The translations under genes and the position numbers were made by a program. Source: Streptomyces griseosporeus (GTDB taxonomy: Bacteria; Actinomycetota; Actinomycetes; Streptomycetales; Streptomycetaceae). From it: a DNA stretch of 64,000 nt. The notes under the pieces are model-generated. The model saw only the letters and a list, made by a program, of their open reading frames with translations, did not search any database and was not told the origin of the DNA. Of the stretch, positions 35,204-42,719 are shown piece after piece; position 1 is the stretch's first letter; each line of letters opens with the position of its first letter. The stretch covers positions 186,001 through 250,000 of the forward strand of contig NZ_BNBR01000005.1 in assembly GCF_014656055.1 (NCBI RefSeq), read 5' to 3'.

Positions 35204-35536
35204 GTGGCCGGCACCCTCAAGAACGTGACCGACGACACCTTCGAGCAGGACGTCCTGAAGAGCGACAAGCCCGTCCTGGTGGACTTCTGGGCCGCCTGGT
35301 GCGGTCCGTGCCGTCAGATCGCGCCGTCCCTGGAGGCGATCGCCGCCGAGTACGGCGACAAGATCGAGGTCGTCAAGCTGAACATCGACGAGAACCCGGG
35401 CACGGCGGCCAAGTACGGCGTGATGTCCATCCCGACGCTGAACGTCTACCAGAACGGCGAGGTCGCCAAGACCATCGTCGGCGCCAAGCCGAAGGCCGCG
35501 ATCGTCCGCGACCTCGAGGACTTCATCGCCGAGTGA
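35204..35536 (+). CDS. trxA: Thioredoxin
   Basis: 110 residues, one thioredoxin fold. The active site is W32-C33-GP-C36. The cis-Pro loop MSIPTLNVY is normal. It reduces ribonucleotide reductase, methionine sulphoxide reductases and other thiols, using electrons from TrxB. The start is a GTG with AAGGAG upstream. A terminator follows at 35555, with a parS between. Confidence 0.97.
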   Translation: MAGTLKNVTDDTFEQDVLKSDKPVLVDFWAAWCGPCRQIAPSLEAIAAEYGDKIEVVKLNIDENPGTAAKYGVMSIPTLNVYQNGEVAKTIVGAKPKAAIVRDLEDFIAE

Positions 35537-35537
35537 C

Positions 35538-35551
35538 GTTTCACGTGAAAC
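35538..35551. other. parS site
   Basis: Perfect GTTTCACGTGAAAC, beginning 1 bp after the trxA stop codon. Confidence 0.92.
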
Positions 35552-35554
35552 ACG

Positions 35555-35584
35555 AAGGGGCCGACCCACCCGGGTCGGCCCCTT
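35555..35584. terminator. Terminator between trxA and the GNAT gene
   Basis: Perfect 13-bp stem AAGGGGCCGACCC / GGGTCGGCCCCTT with a 4-nt loop and T/A edges on both sides. It can serve both convergent genes. Confidence 0.88.
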
Positions 35585-35588
35585 TGCG

Positions 35589-36206
35589 TTACAGCGGTCG
35601 CAGGGCCGGCTCCTTCTGCACCGCGCCCAGCAGCCGGTCCAGCGCCATCTCCACGTCCTCCTTCCAGGACAGCGTGGAGCGCAGCTCCAGCCGCAGCCGG
35701 GGATGGACGGGATGCTGGCGCACCGTCTTGAAGCCCACGGCGAGCAGATGGTCGGCGGGCAGCAGACAGGCGGGCTCCTTCCATCGGGCGTCGCCGAACG
35801 CCTCGATCGCCTTGAAGCCCCGGCGCAGCAGATCCTTCGCGACCGTCTGCACCATCACCCGGCCCAGTCCCTGCCCCTGGTAGCCCGGCATGATGAAGCC
35901 GGTGATCAGCTGCACGGCGTCCGGTGAGACCGGGCTCGTCGGGAACGCCGCCGAGCGCGGGACGTAGGCGGGCGGTGCGTAGAGCACGAAGCCGACGGGG
36001 ACGTCATCGACGTAGACGACCCGTCCGCAGGAGCCCCAGTCCAGCAGGACGGCGGAGATCCAGGACTCCTTCTCCAGTGCCGATGTACCGGCCTTGATCG
36101 CGGCTTCGCCGCTGACCGGGTCCAGCTCCCAGAAGACGCACGCGCGACAGCGCTGGGGAAGGTCCTCAAGGTTGTCCAGCGTGAGCGGTACGAGCCGACG
36201 GCCCAT
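35589..36206 (-). CDS. GNAT family N-acetyltransferase
   Basis: 205 residues. The acetyl-CoA loop GFIMPGYQGQGLGRVMV carries the Q-G-x-G-x-A/G motif (about residues 117-133). The N-terminal FWELDP and CRACVF elements are shared by a conserved actinobacterial subgroup found beside parB. Acceptor unknown. The ATG at 36206 with GAGG upstream is chosen over a longer opening. In mycobacteria the peptidoglycan regulator cwlM occupies this interval; it is absent here. Confidence 0.83.
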   Translation of the reverse strand: MGRRLVPLTLDNLEDLPQRCRACVFWELDPVSGEAAIKAGTSALEKESWISAVLLDWGSCGRVVYVDDVPVGFVLYAPPAYVPRSAAFPTSPVSPDAVQLITGFIMPGYQGQGLGRVMVQTVAKDLLRRGFKAIEAFGDARWKEPACLLPADHLLAVGFKTVRQHPVHPRLRLELRSTLSWKEDVEMALDRLLGAVQKEPALRPL

Positions 36207-36313
36207 GAAGGCTGTTCCTCGCTTCCCTCGCCCGCTGTTCTGCGGGCGGCTGTCAGAGCACCCGATCGCATCGTATCCACGAAGCGATTCCCTCCATACC
36301 CGCTGAAAGCAAA

Positions 36314-36354
36314 GAGCGGGCCGTGTTCCGGTACACACCGGACACGGCCCGCTC
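36314..36354 (-). terminator. Terminator of the parAB transcript
   Basis: A 12-bp stem GAGCGGGCCGTG / CACGGCCCGCTC with an inner 6-bp stem. On the reverse strand it is followed by a T-rich stretch (TCTTTGCTTT), ten bases after the parB stop. Confidence 0.8.
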
Positions 36355-36363
36355 CGGCCCGCA

Positions 36364-37452
36364 TCAGTCGTCGGAGTCGTCCGGCCCCGAGTCCTTAAGG
36401 GTCTGCAGGACCTGGCCCTCGCCCGGGGCGAGGGTGCTGAGGATGCGCTCCAGGTCCTCCACCGACGCGAACTCGACAGTGATCTTGCCCTTCTTCTGTC
36501 CGAGGTCGACCTTCACCCGCGTCTCGAACCGGTCCGACAGCCGGGACGCCAGGTCGTTGAGGGCGGGGGAGATCCGGGCACCGGCGCGCGGCTTCCTGGT
36601 CCGGGGGGCCTTCTGCTCCCGCGACCCCATCAGGGTCACGATCTCCTCGACCGACCGCACGGAGAGCCCCTCGGCGACGATCCGCTTGGCGAGCCGGTCC
36701 TGCTCCTCCGGGTCCTCGATGCCGACCAGCGCCCGGGCGTGCCCCGCCGACAGCACGCCGGCGGCGACACGGAGCTGGATCGTGGACGACAGCTTCAGCA
36801 GCCGCAGCGTGTTGCTGATCTGGGGGCGCGACCGGCCGATGCGCTCCGCCAGCTGATCATGCGTGCAGTTGAAGTCCTTCAGAAGCTGGTCGTAGGCGTT
36901 CGCCTCTTCGATCGGGTTGAGCTGCGCCCGGTGGAGGTTCTCCAGGAGCGCGTCCACGAGCATCTTGTCGTCGTCCGTGTGCCGGACGATCGCCGGGATG
37001 CTCTCCAGCCCCAGCTTCTTGCAGGCGCGGAAGCGGCGCTCGCCCATGATGAGCTCGTAGCTGCCGGGCTGTACCTGGCGGACTACGACCGGCTGGAGAA
37101 GCCCGAACTCGCGGATGGAGACGATCAGCTCTTCCAGGGCGTCCTCGTCGAACACCTCACGCGGCTGATGCGGGTTGGGCGCGATGGCGTCCAGCGGGAC
37201 CTCGGCGAAGTGGGCCCCCACGGGAGGTGCGGGCACTGCGGGAGCCGAGGGCTCCTCTGTTTCACGTGAAACAGGCGCCAGCGTGGCCACCTTCGCCGCG
37301 GCCACCCCGCGTTCGGCCGTCAGCGTCGGAACGCCGGACGGAGACGTGGACGCTCCGCCTCCCAGCGCCGTCGCAGCCGGGGTCTTCTCTGTCGGGGCAG
37401 CGGGAATCAGTGCGCCAAGACCTCGACCCAGCCCCCTCCGTCGCTCACTCAC
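36364..37452 (-). CDS. parB: Chromosome partitioning protein ParB
   Basis: 362 residues. ParB binds parS, spreads along DNA as a CTP-dependent clamp and bridges the origin region to the SMC condensin and ParA. The CTP-binding motif IMGERRFRACKKLGL is at about residues 135-150. The HTH DQLAERIGRSRPQISNTLRLL lies at about 190-211. The C-terminal dimer domain follows a basic linker. Streptomyces ParB organises up to dozens of origins before sporulation septation. It overlaps the parA stop (GTGA) and carries a parS in its own coding sequence (37259-37272). Confidence 0.96.
   Translation of the reverse strand: MSERRRGLGRGLGALIPAAPTEKTPAATALGGGASTSPSGVPTLTAERGVAAAKVATLAPVSRETEEPSAPAVPAPPVGAHFAEVPLDAIAPNPHQPREVFDEDALEELIVSIREFGLLQPVVVRQVQPGSYELIMGERRFRACKKLGLESIPAIVRHTDDDKMLVDALLENLHRAQLNPIEEANAYDQLLKDFNCTHDQLAERIGRSRPQISNTLRLLKLSSTIQLRVAAGVLSAGHARALVGIEDPEEQDRLAKRIVAEGLSVRSVEEIVTLMGSREQKAPRTRKPRAGARISPALNDLASRLSDRFETRVKVDLGQKKGKITVEFASVEDLERILSTLAPGEGQVLQTLKDSGPDDSDD
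37259..37272. other. parS site inside the parB coding sequence
   Basis: Perfect GTTTCACGTGAAAC, read in frame as VSRET near the N-terminus of ParB. Confidence 0.92.
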
Positions 37453-38522
37453 TGGATCCCCTCCACCATGTTCGGGTTGCTCTGTGCGCCGATATGGGCG
37501 TGGAGCGCGTCATAGCTGACGCCGACGCCCTTCAGCGCGATCTCTCGTGCGGCCTCAAGATAGGAGAGGGCGCCGCTCGATCCTGGATCGTAGGTCAGCA
37601 CCGTCTGCCCGTAGCTCGGCGCCTCGGAGATACGGACGGAGCGGGGAATGCTCGTCCGCAGCACCTCGTCACCGAAGTGGGTGCGCACCTCTTCCGCGAC
37701 CTGGGACGCCAGACGCGTCCGGCCGTCGTACATGGTGAGCAGGATGGTCGACACATGCAGTGTGGGGTTGAGGTGCCCCCGCACCAGGTCGACATTGCGC
37801 AGCAGCTGGCCCAGGCCCTCCAGCGCGTAGTACTCGCACTGGATGGGGATGAGCACTTCCTGGCCCGCCACCAGCGCGTTGACCGTCAGCAGGCCGAGCG
37901 AGGGCGGGCAGTCGATGAGGATGTAGTCCAGCGGCTGCTCGTAGGCCTGGATGGCCCGCTGGAGCCGGCTCTCGCGGGCCACCAGGGACACCAGCTCGAT
38001 CTCCGCACCCGCCAGGTCGATCGTGGCGGGGGCGCAGAAGAGGCCCTCGACGTCGACGACCGGCTGGACGACCTCCGACAGCGGCTTGCTCTCCACCAAC
38101 ACGTCGTAGATGGACGGAACTTCGGCGTGGTGGTCGATACCCAGAGCGGTGGAGGCATTGCCCTGCGGATCGAGGTCGACCACCAGGACCCGGCTCCCGT
38201 GCAGGGCCAGGGAAGCGGCAAGGTTGACGGTCGTCGTCGTCTTGCCGACACCGCCCTTCTGGTTGGCGACCACGATGATGCGGGTCTGCTCGGGTCGCGG
38301 GAGACCCTCGCCGGCGCGGCCCAGTGCCTCCACCGCGAGTTGGGCCGCACGACCGATCGGGGTGTCGTCCATCGGGGGCGGTGTTTCACGTGAAACATCC
38401 TCCCCCGTCGACTCGGTACGGGGACCGGGGACCGGATCGGTCATCGGTCCCGCGATGTTGGCGTCGGACCGCAAGGATTCACTCTCCTCGACTTCAGGCT
38501 CGCAATGAACAGAGCCTCGCAT
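37449..38522 (-). CDS. parA: Chromosome partitioning ATPase ParA
   Basis: 357 residues. ParA is a deviant-Walker ATPase that pulls or positions ParB-parS complexes; in Streptomyces it runs to hyphal tips. The Walker A is NQKGGVGKTTTTVNLA (about residues 92-107), followed by VDLDPQGNAS and the switch DCPPSLGLL. The first 80 residues are a poorly conserved extension with an in-frame VSRET (parS 38383-38396). The ATG at 38522 gives the length remembered for Streptomyces ParA. The frame stays open to 38729, but the upstream part holds two DnaA-like boxes and a parS. Confidence 0.93.
   Translation of the reverse strand: MRGSVHCEPEVEESESLRSDANIAGPMTDPVPGPRTESTGEDVSRETPPPMDDTPIGRAAQLAVEALGRAGEGLPRPEQTRIIVVANQKGGVGKTTTTVNLAASLALHGSRVLVVDLDPQGNASTALGIDHHAEVPSIYDVLVESKPLSEVVQPVVDVEGLFCAPATIDLAGAEIELVSLVARESRLQRAIQAYEQPLDYILIDCPPSLGLLTVNALVAGQEVLIPIQCEYYALEGLGQLLRNVDLVRGHLNPTLHVSTILLTMYDGRTRLASQVAEEVRTHFGDEVLRTSIPRSVRISEAPSYGQTVLTYDPGSSGALSYLEAAREIALKGVGVSYDALHAHIGAQSNPNMVEGIQ
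38383..38396. other. parS site inside the parA coding sequence
   Basis: Perfect GTTTCACGTGAAAC, read in frame as VSRET in the N-terminal extension of ParA. Confidence 0.92.
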
Positions 38523-38558
38523 GTCTTCGGGGTCGTGAGCCAGTGAGCCCTTGTCTTC

Positions 38559-38567
38559 TGTGGAGAA
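38559..38567 (-). promoter_or_regulatory. DnaA-box-like site upstream of parA
   Basis: Reverse strand TTCTCCACA, one mismatch from TTGTCCACA. It lies 37 bp upstream of the assigned parA start and 9 bp from the next box. Confidence 0.45.
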
Positions 38568-38576
38568 ATCCACCTC

Positions 38577-38585
38577 TGTGGACAA
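38577..38585 (-). promoter_or_regulatory. Consensus Streptomyces DnaA box upstream of parA
   Basis: Reverse strand TTGTCCACA, exact. 55 bp upstream of the assigned parA start and in the same orientation as the box at 38559. Confidence 0.6.
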
Positions 38586-38713
38586 CTCCGTGCCCCTCAT
38601 GGGGGACGGAGACTCCGCGTCTGACGCCCGATCAAGGGAGCCGAGGGGCTTACGGTCGCGGGGGTCGGCCGCGGCGCGGCCCCGACTGATGATGCCGTGC
38701 AGCAGTGAGCGAC

Positions 38714-38727
38714 GTTTCACGTGAAAC
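38714..38727. other. parS site upstream of parA
   Basis: Perfect GTTTCACGTGAAAC in the gap between rsmG and parA. Confidence 0.92.
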
Positions 38728-38806
38728 ACGATGCACAGCAGCCGAGGCCGAACTGTCGCGACACTCCGTCATGCGTAGGTTGGGCAGCTTATGTGGAGTA
38801 CGACGC

Positions 38807-39523
38807 TCAGCGACGGCGCCGAGCCCGGCCCGTCCGGGCCGCCTTGGCCCGCTTGGCCGCGAAGCGCACACCGCCGGGGCTCTCCCCGACCTCGACCCGC
38901 ACGACCGTGGACTGCGGATCGACCACGCCCTCCCCGACATGCAGGATCGACGTCTCCACCGCCCCCAGCTTGCTCAGCGCCGTCGCCGCGGCCTTCAGCT
39001 CCTCCTCGGCCGTGTCGCCCTTGAGGGCGAGCATCTCGCCGTAGGGCCGCAGCAGCGGGATGCCCCAGGTGGCCAGCCGGTCCAGCGGTGCCACCGCGCG
39101 CGCCGTCACCACATGGACCGGGGGCAGCTTGCCCATGACCTCCTCGGCACGGCCGCGGACGACGGTGACATGGTCCAGCCCCAGCAGCTCCACGACCTCG
39201 GTGAGGAAGTTGGTGCGGCGCAGCAGCGGCTCCAGCAGCGTGATCTTCAGGTCCTCGCGGACCAGGGCCAGGGGGATGCCGGGCAGACCGGCACCGGAGC
39301 CGACATCGCACACGGTGACGCCCTCGGGGACGACCTCCGAGAGCACCGCGCAGTTCAGCAGGTGCCGCTCCCACAGGCGGGGCACCTCCCGCGGGCCGAT
39401 GAGCCCGCGCCGCACTCCCGCCTCCGCCAGGAGCTCGGCGTATCGGACCGCATCCGTGAAGCGATCACCGAATACGTCGCGCGCCTGCTCGGGCGCAGGG
39501 GGAAGCTCCGCTGCCTCCGTCAC
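38807..39523 (-). CDS. rsmG: 16S rRNA (guanine(527)-N(7))-methyltransferase RsmG (GidB)
   Basis: 238 residues. It methylates G527 (E. coli numbering) of 16S rRNA; loss gives low-level streptomycin resistance and can raise antibiotic output in Streptomyces. The SAM-binding motif CDVGSGAGLPGIPLAL is at about residues 73-88. The C-terminal tail is highly basic. The GTG at 39523 has AGGA 8 nt upstream and matches the remembered length of 238-239; an ATG further up at 39547 is less likely. It lies upstream of parA in the reverse block. Confidence 0.95.
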   Translation of the reverse strand: MTEAAELPPAPEQARDVFGDRFTDAVRYAELLAEAGVRRGLIGPREVPRLWERHLLNCAVLSEVVPEGVTVCDVGSGAGLPGIPLALVREDLKITLLEPLLRRTNFLTEVVELLGLDHVTVVRGRAEEVMGKLPPVHVVTARAVAPLDRLATWGIPLLRPYGEMLALKGDTAEEELKAAATALSKLGAVETSILHVGEGVVDPQSTVVRVEVGESPGGVRFAAKRAKAARTGRARRRR

Positions 39524-39640
39524 GGGGACCGTCCTTCCGTACCGCATCAGCGCGTTGCGCGCCGACCACCAGAACTACAGGCTGACAAAGTTCGGCCCCG
39601 CCTGCGCAACAGACGGGGCCGGGGATGACTACGTACCGAA

Positions 39641-40147
39641 TCAGTTGGGCAGCACGACGACGAAGCGCTGCGGCTCCTCGCCCTCGGACTCGCTGCGCAG
39701 CCCCGCGGCCTTGACCGCGTCGTGCACGACCTTCCGCTCGAACGGGGTCATCGGCTTGAGCCGCTTGGGCTCACCGCTGCTCTTGACCTCGGCGGCGGCC
39801 TTGGCGCCCAGCTCGGACAGCTCGGAGCGCTTCTGGGCGCGGTACCCGGCGATGTCCAGCATCAGCCGGCTGCGGTCACCGGTTTCCCGGTGCACGGCGA
39901 GCCGGGTCAGCTCCTGCAGCGCCTCCAGCACCTCGCCGTCCCGCCCGACCAGCTTCTGCAGGTCGCGGCTGCCCGTGTCGCTGATGATCGACACGGAGGC
40001 ACGGTCGGCTTCGACGTCCATGTCGATGTCGCCGTCGAGGTCGGCGATGTCCAGCAGACCCTCGAGGTAGTCCGCCGCGATCTCGCCCTCCTGCTCCAGG
40101 CGGGTCAGGGTGTCTGCACCCTCGGCGGAGGTGGTGCCTTCCGTCAC
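39641..40147 (-). CDS. jag: Jag/KhpB-type RNA-binding protein (KH and R3H domains)
   Basis: 168 residues. The KH domain (about residues 30-95) has DLQKLVGRDGEVLEALQELTRLAV. The R3H domain carries the RxxxH-like segment in RLKPMTPFERKVVHDAVKA. It lacks the long Jag-N domain of Firmicutes. Related proteins bind RNA and affect division or cell-wall synthesis. It lies 15 bp from yidC, a conserved order. Confidence 0.93.
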   Translation of the reverse strand: MTEGTTSAEGADTLTRLEQEGEIAADYLEGLLDIADLDGDIDMDVEADRASVSIISDTGSRDLQKLVGRDGEVLEALQELTRLAVHRETGDRSRLMLDIAGYRAQKRSELSELGAKAAAEVKSSGEPKRLKPMTPFERKVVHDAVKAAGLRSESEGEEPQRFVVVLPN

Positions 40148-40162
40148 GGGATGGGCTCCTTC

Positions 40163-41461
40163 TTACTTCTTGGACGGGGACTTGGGGCGCTGCGGACCGC
40201 CCTTGCGCTGGCCGGACTGGGCCTTGCTTCGGGTGCCGTTGCCGGGCTTCTTGTCGGCGGCGCCGGGCTTGGCGTCCTGGGGCTCGTCGGACTTGCTCAG
40301 CGACGTCGGGGACGACGCGGACGAGGCCGACGAGGCGGCGGTCGAGCCGGTGCCGCCGGGGGTGGTGCCCGACTGGCGCTTGGACTTCGGCTGGCGCTTG
40401 GGCTGCTGGCGCTTCGGCGTCCCGGCCGTGGTGGTCGGCGTACCGTCCTCGGTCTGCACGGCGGCCTGGGTCTCGCTGCGGATCACGGAGCCGTCGGCCT
40501 GGGCGGCCAGGCCGGCCTTGTTCAGGCCGTTGATGAACTTGCGCTCGAACTCGTTGCGGTCGCGGCCCTTGGCGACGATCGCCTTGATGATCGTGCGCTC
40601 GCTGCGCTTGCGCGCCTTGCCGTGGTGCGTGACGTGCTTGTACAGGCGCTCCAGGTAGGCGGCCTGAGCCTTGGAACCCGGGGTCGGGTTGTTGCGGATG
40701 ACGTACATCTGCTGGCCCATGGTCCACACGTTGGTGGTCAGCCAGTAGACGAGGACACCGACGGGGAAGTTGATGCCGAAGACGGCGAAGATGACCGGGA
40801 AGACGTACATCAGCATCTTCTGCTGCTGCATGAACGGCGTCTTCACGGTGGTGTCGACGTTCTTCGTCATCAGCTGGCGCTGGGTGAAGAACTGCGACGC
40901 CGACATCAGGACGATCATGACGGCGGTGACGACGCGGACGTCGGTCAGCGTGGCGCCGAGGGCCTCCACCTTGGCCTGGCCGTCCATGAACTTCGCGGCC
41001 AGCGGGGCACCGAAGATGTGGGCCTGCCGGGCGCTGGCGAGCAGCTGATCGTCGATGACGCCGATCGTCTTGCCCGTCGCGATGCCGTTGAGGACGTGGT
41101 ACAGGGCGAAGAAGAACGGGGACTGCGCCAGGATGGGAAGGCACGAGGAGAGCGGGTTGGTGCCCGTCTCCTTGTACAGCTTCATCATCTCTTCGGACTG
41201 GCGCTGCTTGTCGTTCTTGTAGCGCTCCTGGATCTTCTTCATCTCCGGCTGGAGCGTCTGCATCGCGCGCGTCGCCTTGATCTGCTTCACGAAGAGCGGG
41301 ATCAGGCAGATGCGGATCAGGATCACCAGAGACACGATGGACAGGCCCCAGGCCCACCCGGTGTCAGGGCCGAAGATCGCGCCGTACACCTTGTGGAACT
41401 GGACGATGACCCATGAGACGGGCCAGGTGATGAAACTGAAGAGGCTGGCAATCGTGTCCAC
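40163..41461 (-). CDS. yidC: Membrane protein insertase YidC
   Basis: 432 residues, five-helix YidC of the Gram-positive type. The first helix is near the N-terminus and the hydrophilic groove region follows in TM1-2 (IVSLVILIRICLIPLFVKQIKATR, with the groove Arg). A long basic and Gly/Ser-rich tail of about 130 residues follows the last helix and can reach the ribosome. It inserts proteins with or without SecYEG. It lies 3 bp after yidD. Confidence 0.96.
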   Translation of the reverse strand: MDTIASLFSFITWPVSWVIVQFHKVYGAIFGPDTGWAWGLSIVSLVILIRICLIPLFVKQIKATRAMQTLQPEMKKIQERYKNDKQRQSEEMMKLYKETGTNPLSSCLPILAQSPFFFALYHVLNGIATGKTIGVIDDQLLASARQAHIFGAPLAAKFMDGQAKVEALGATLTDVRVVTAVMIVLMSASQFFTQRQLMTKNVDTTVKTPFMQQQKMLMYVFPVIFAVFGINFPVGVLVYWLTTNVWTMGQQMYVIRNNPTPGSKAQAAYLERLYKHVTHHGKARKRSERTIIKAIVAKGRDRNEFERKFINGLNKAGLAAQADGSVIRSETQAAVQTEDGTPTTTAGTPKRQQPKRQPKSKRQSGTTPGGTGSTAASSASSASSPTSLSKSDEPQDAKPGAADKKPGNGTRSKAQSGQRKGGPQRPKSPSKK

Positions 41462-41464
41462 TAA

Positions 41465-41818
41465 TCATGCTCCTTGGGCATGGGACGAGGTCTCTGCGGC
41501 CGGGCTCGAAGGGATCTCCCCGTCGGTGGCCGGTTCGGCGGCACAGGGCCCGCCCCTGCGTGCACGCCAGGCGTCACGCAGCATTTCGTGCCACCGCGGA
41601 CGCTTGCGCGGCGGAACATGGTCCACACCGCCCGGCGACCACGGGTTGCACCGCAGAATGCGCCAGGCGGTAAGTGCTGTCCCCTTGATCGCGCCGTGCC
41701 GGTCGATCGCCGTGTAGCCGTAGTGGGAGCACGAGGGGTAGTACTTGCACACCGGCCCGAGCAGTGGACTGATCGTCCACTGGTACAGCTTGATCAGAGC
41801 CAGCAGCGGGTACTTCAT
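41465..41818 (-). CDS. yidD: Membrane protein insertion efficiency factor YidD
   Basis: 117 residues. The conserved core KYYPSCSHYGYTAIDRHGAIKG and RILRCNPWSPGGVDHVP, with two fixed Cys, is diagnostic (PF01809). An amphipathic N-terminal helix should touch the inner membrane. It has a C-terminal extension of about 40 residues rich in Ala and Pro. It overlaps rnpA by 4 bp (ATGA). Confidence 0.94.
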   Translation of the reverse strand: MKYPLLALIKLYQWTISPLLGPVCKYYPSCSHYGYTAIDRHGAIKGTALTAWRILRCNPWSPGGVDHVPPRKRPRWHEMLRDAWRARRGGPCAAEPATDGEIPSSPAAETSSHAQGA

Positions 41819-42186
41819 CGCGCGCCCCCTCCCAGCAGCCGCCCCAGGGCGGCATCCAGGTCTCGGGCCAGCTGTCCGTGGTCGGCGTCACCCGCACCGG
41901 GCAGCGCTCGTACGACTACCAGGCTACCGGGGGGCAGCCGGTCGATCCGGTCCCGCATCAGGTGACGCAGTCTGCGCTTCACCGTGTTGCGGACGACGGC
42001 ACCTCCCACGGCCTTGCTCACGACGAAACCCGCACGCGTCGGGGGAGCGCTCTCCCCTGGCGCGTGCGGGTCCGTGGCACCGCTACGAAGGTGGACGACG
42101 AGGAGCGGGCGGCCGGCCCGGCGACCCCGTCGTACCGCGGTCGCGAAGTCCTCGCGCCGCCTCAGCCGGTTCTCGGTGGGCAGCAC
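41815..42186 (-). CDS. rnpA: Ribonuclease P protein component
   Basis: 123 residues. It is the basic protein partner of the RNase P RNA that matures tRNA 5' ends. LPTENRLRRREDF at the start and GGAVVRNTVKRRLRHLMRD (the RNR motif, about residues 57-75) are diagnostic. The start is a GTG at 42186, 21 bp after rpmH. It is in the classic rpmH-rnpA order. Confidence 0.96.
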   Translation of the reverse strand: MLPTENRLRRREDFATAVRRGRRAGRPLLVVHLRSGATDPHAPGESAPPTRAGFVVSKAVGGAVVRNTVKRRLRHLMRDRIDRLPPGSLVVVRALPGAGDADHGQLARDLDAALGRLLGGGAR

Positions 42187-42207
42187 GACGTCATGACCTG
42201 ACCGGGA

Positions 42208-42345
42208 TCAGGCGGACAGACGGGCGCGACCCTTGCTACGGCGGGACGCGAGAATCGCGCGGCCGGCACGGGTGCGCATACGCAGCCGGAAGCCGTGGGT
42301 CTTCGCGCGACGACGGTTGTTCGGCTGGAAGGTGCGCTTGCTCAC
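42208..42345 (-). CDS. rpmH: 50S ribosomal protein L34 (bL34)
   Basis: 45 residues, too short for most gene lists. Translation of the reverse strand from the GTG at 42345 gives SKRTFQPNNRRRAKTHGFRL and the normal basic ending RRSKGRARLSA. It sits beside dnaA as in nearly all bacteria. First gene of the reverse block running to rsmG. Confidence 0.97.
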   Translation of the reverse strand: MSKRTFQPNNRRRAKTHGFRLRMRTRAGRAILASRRSKGRARLSA

Positions 42346-42719
42346 TCGGGGGCTCCAGAAGAAATCGGTGGTGGCGGGGTGCCGTCCTGGCTGTCACCGT
42401 GCGCCCACGAGTAGCTCGCAGTTACGCCCGAGTGCACCGCTTTCCGATCACCTAGAGCGATCTGTGCCCATCGGAGGCAGGCGGCAGCAGCCATCGACAA
42501 CTCGACCTGGTTACGGTACGCGCGGCTACGCCATCCGGTCAAACCAGGGGTCACCGGGAGACACTATCCACAGGCTGGGGACAACAACTTGAACCCTACC
42601 CGCCGCGCTGACTACCGTGGCTGAACTCCGATTCGTTCCCTTGTCCCCAACCACCCGATTCACATCCCGACCCCATCCCCGAACCACACGTTCGAGGGAC
42701 CTGTGAGAGAGCGTGCCCT
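42346..42719. promoter_or_regulatory. rpmH-dnaA divergent promoter region
   Basis: 374 bp without a gene. Two DnaA-like boxes are seen: CTATCCACA at 42564-42572 and TTGTCCCCA at 42641-42649, each one mismatch from a consensus form. This fits the known DnaA autoregulation of dnaA in Streptomyces. The centre (42380-42540) has lower GC than the rest and should hold both promoters. Confidence 0.65.

Noticed and set aside
38523..38729. Possible longer ParA starting with MFHVKR
   Set aside because: It would put a parS and two DnaA-like boxes into coding sequence and add a non-conserved extension; kept only as an alternative.
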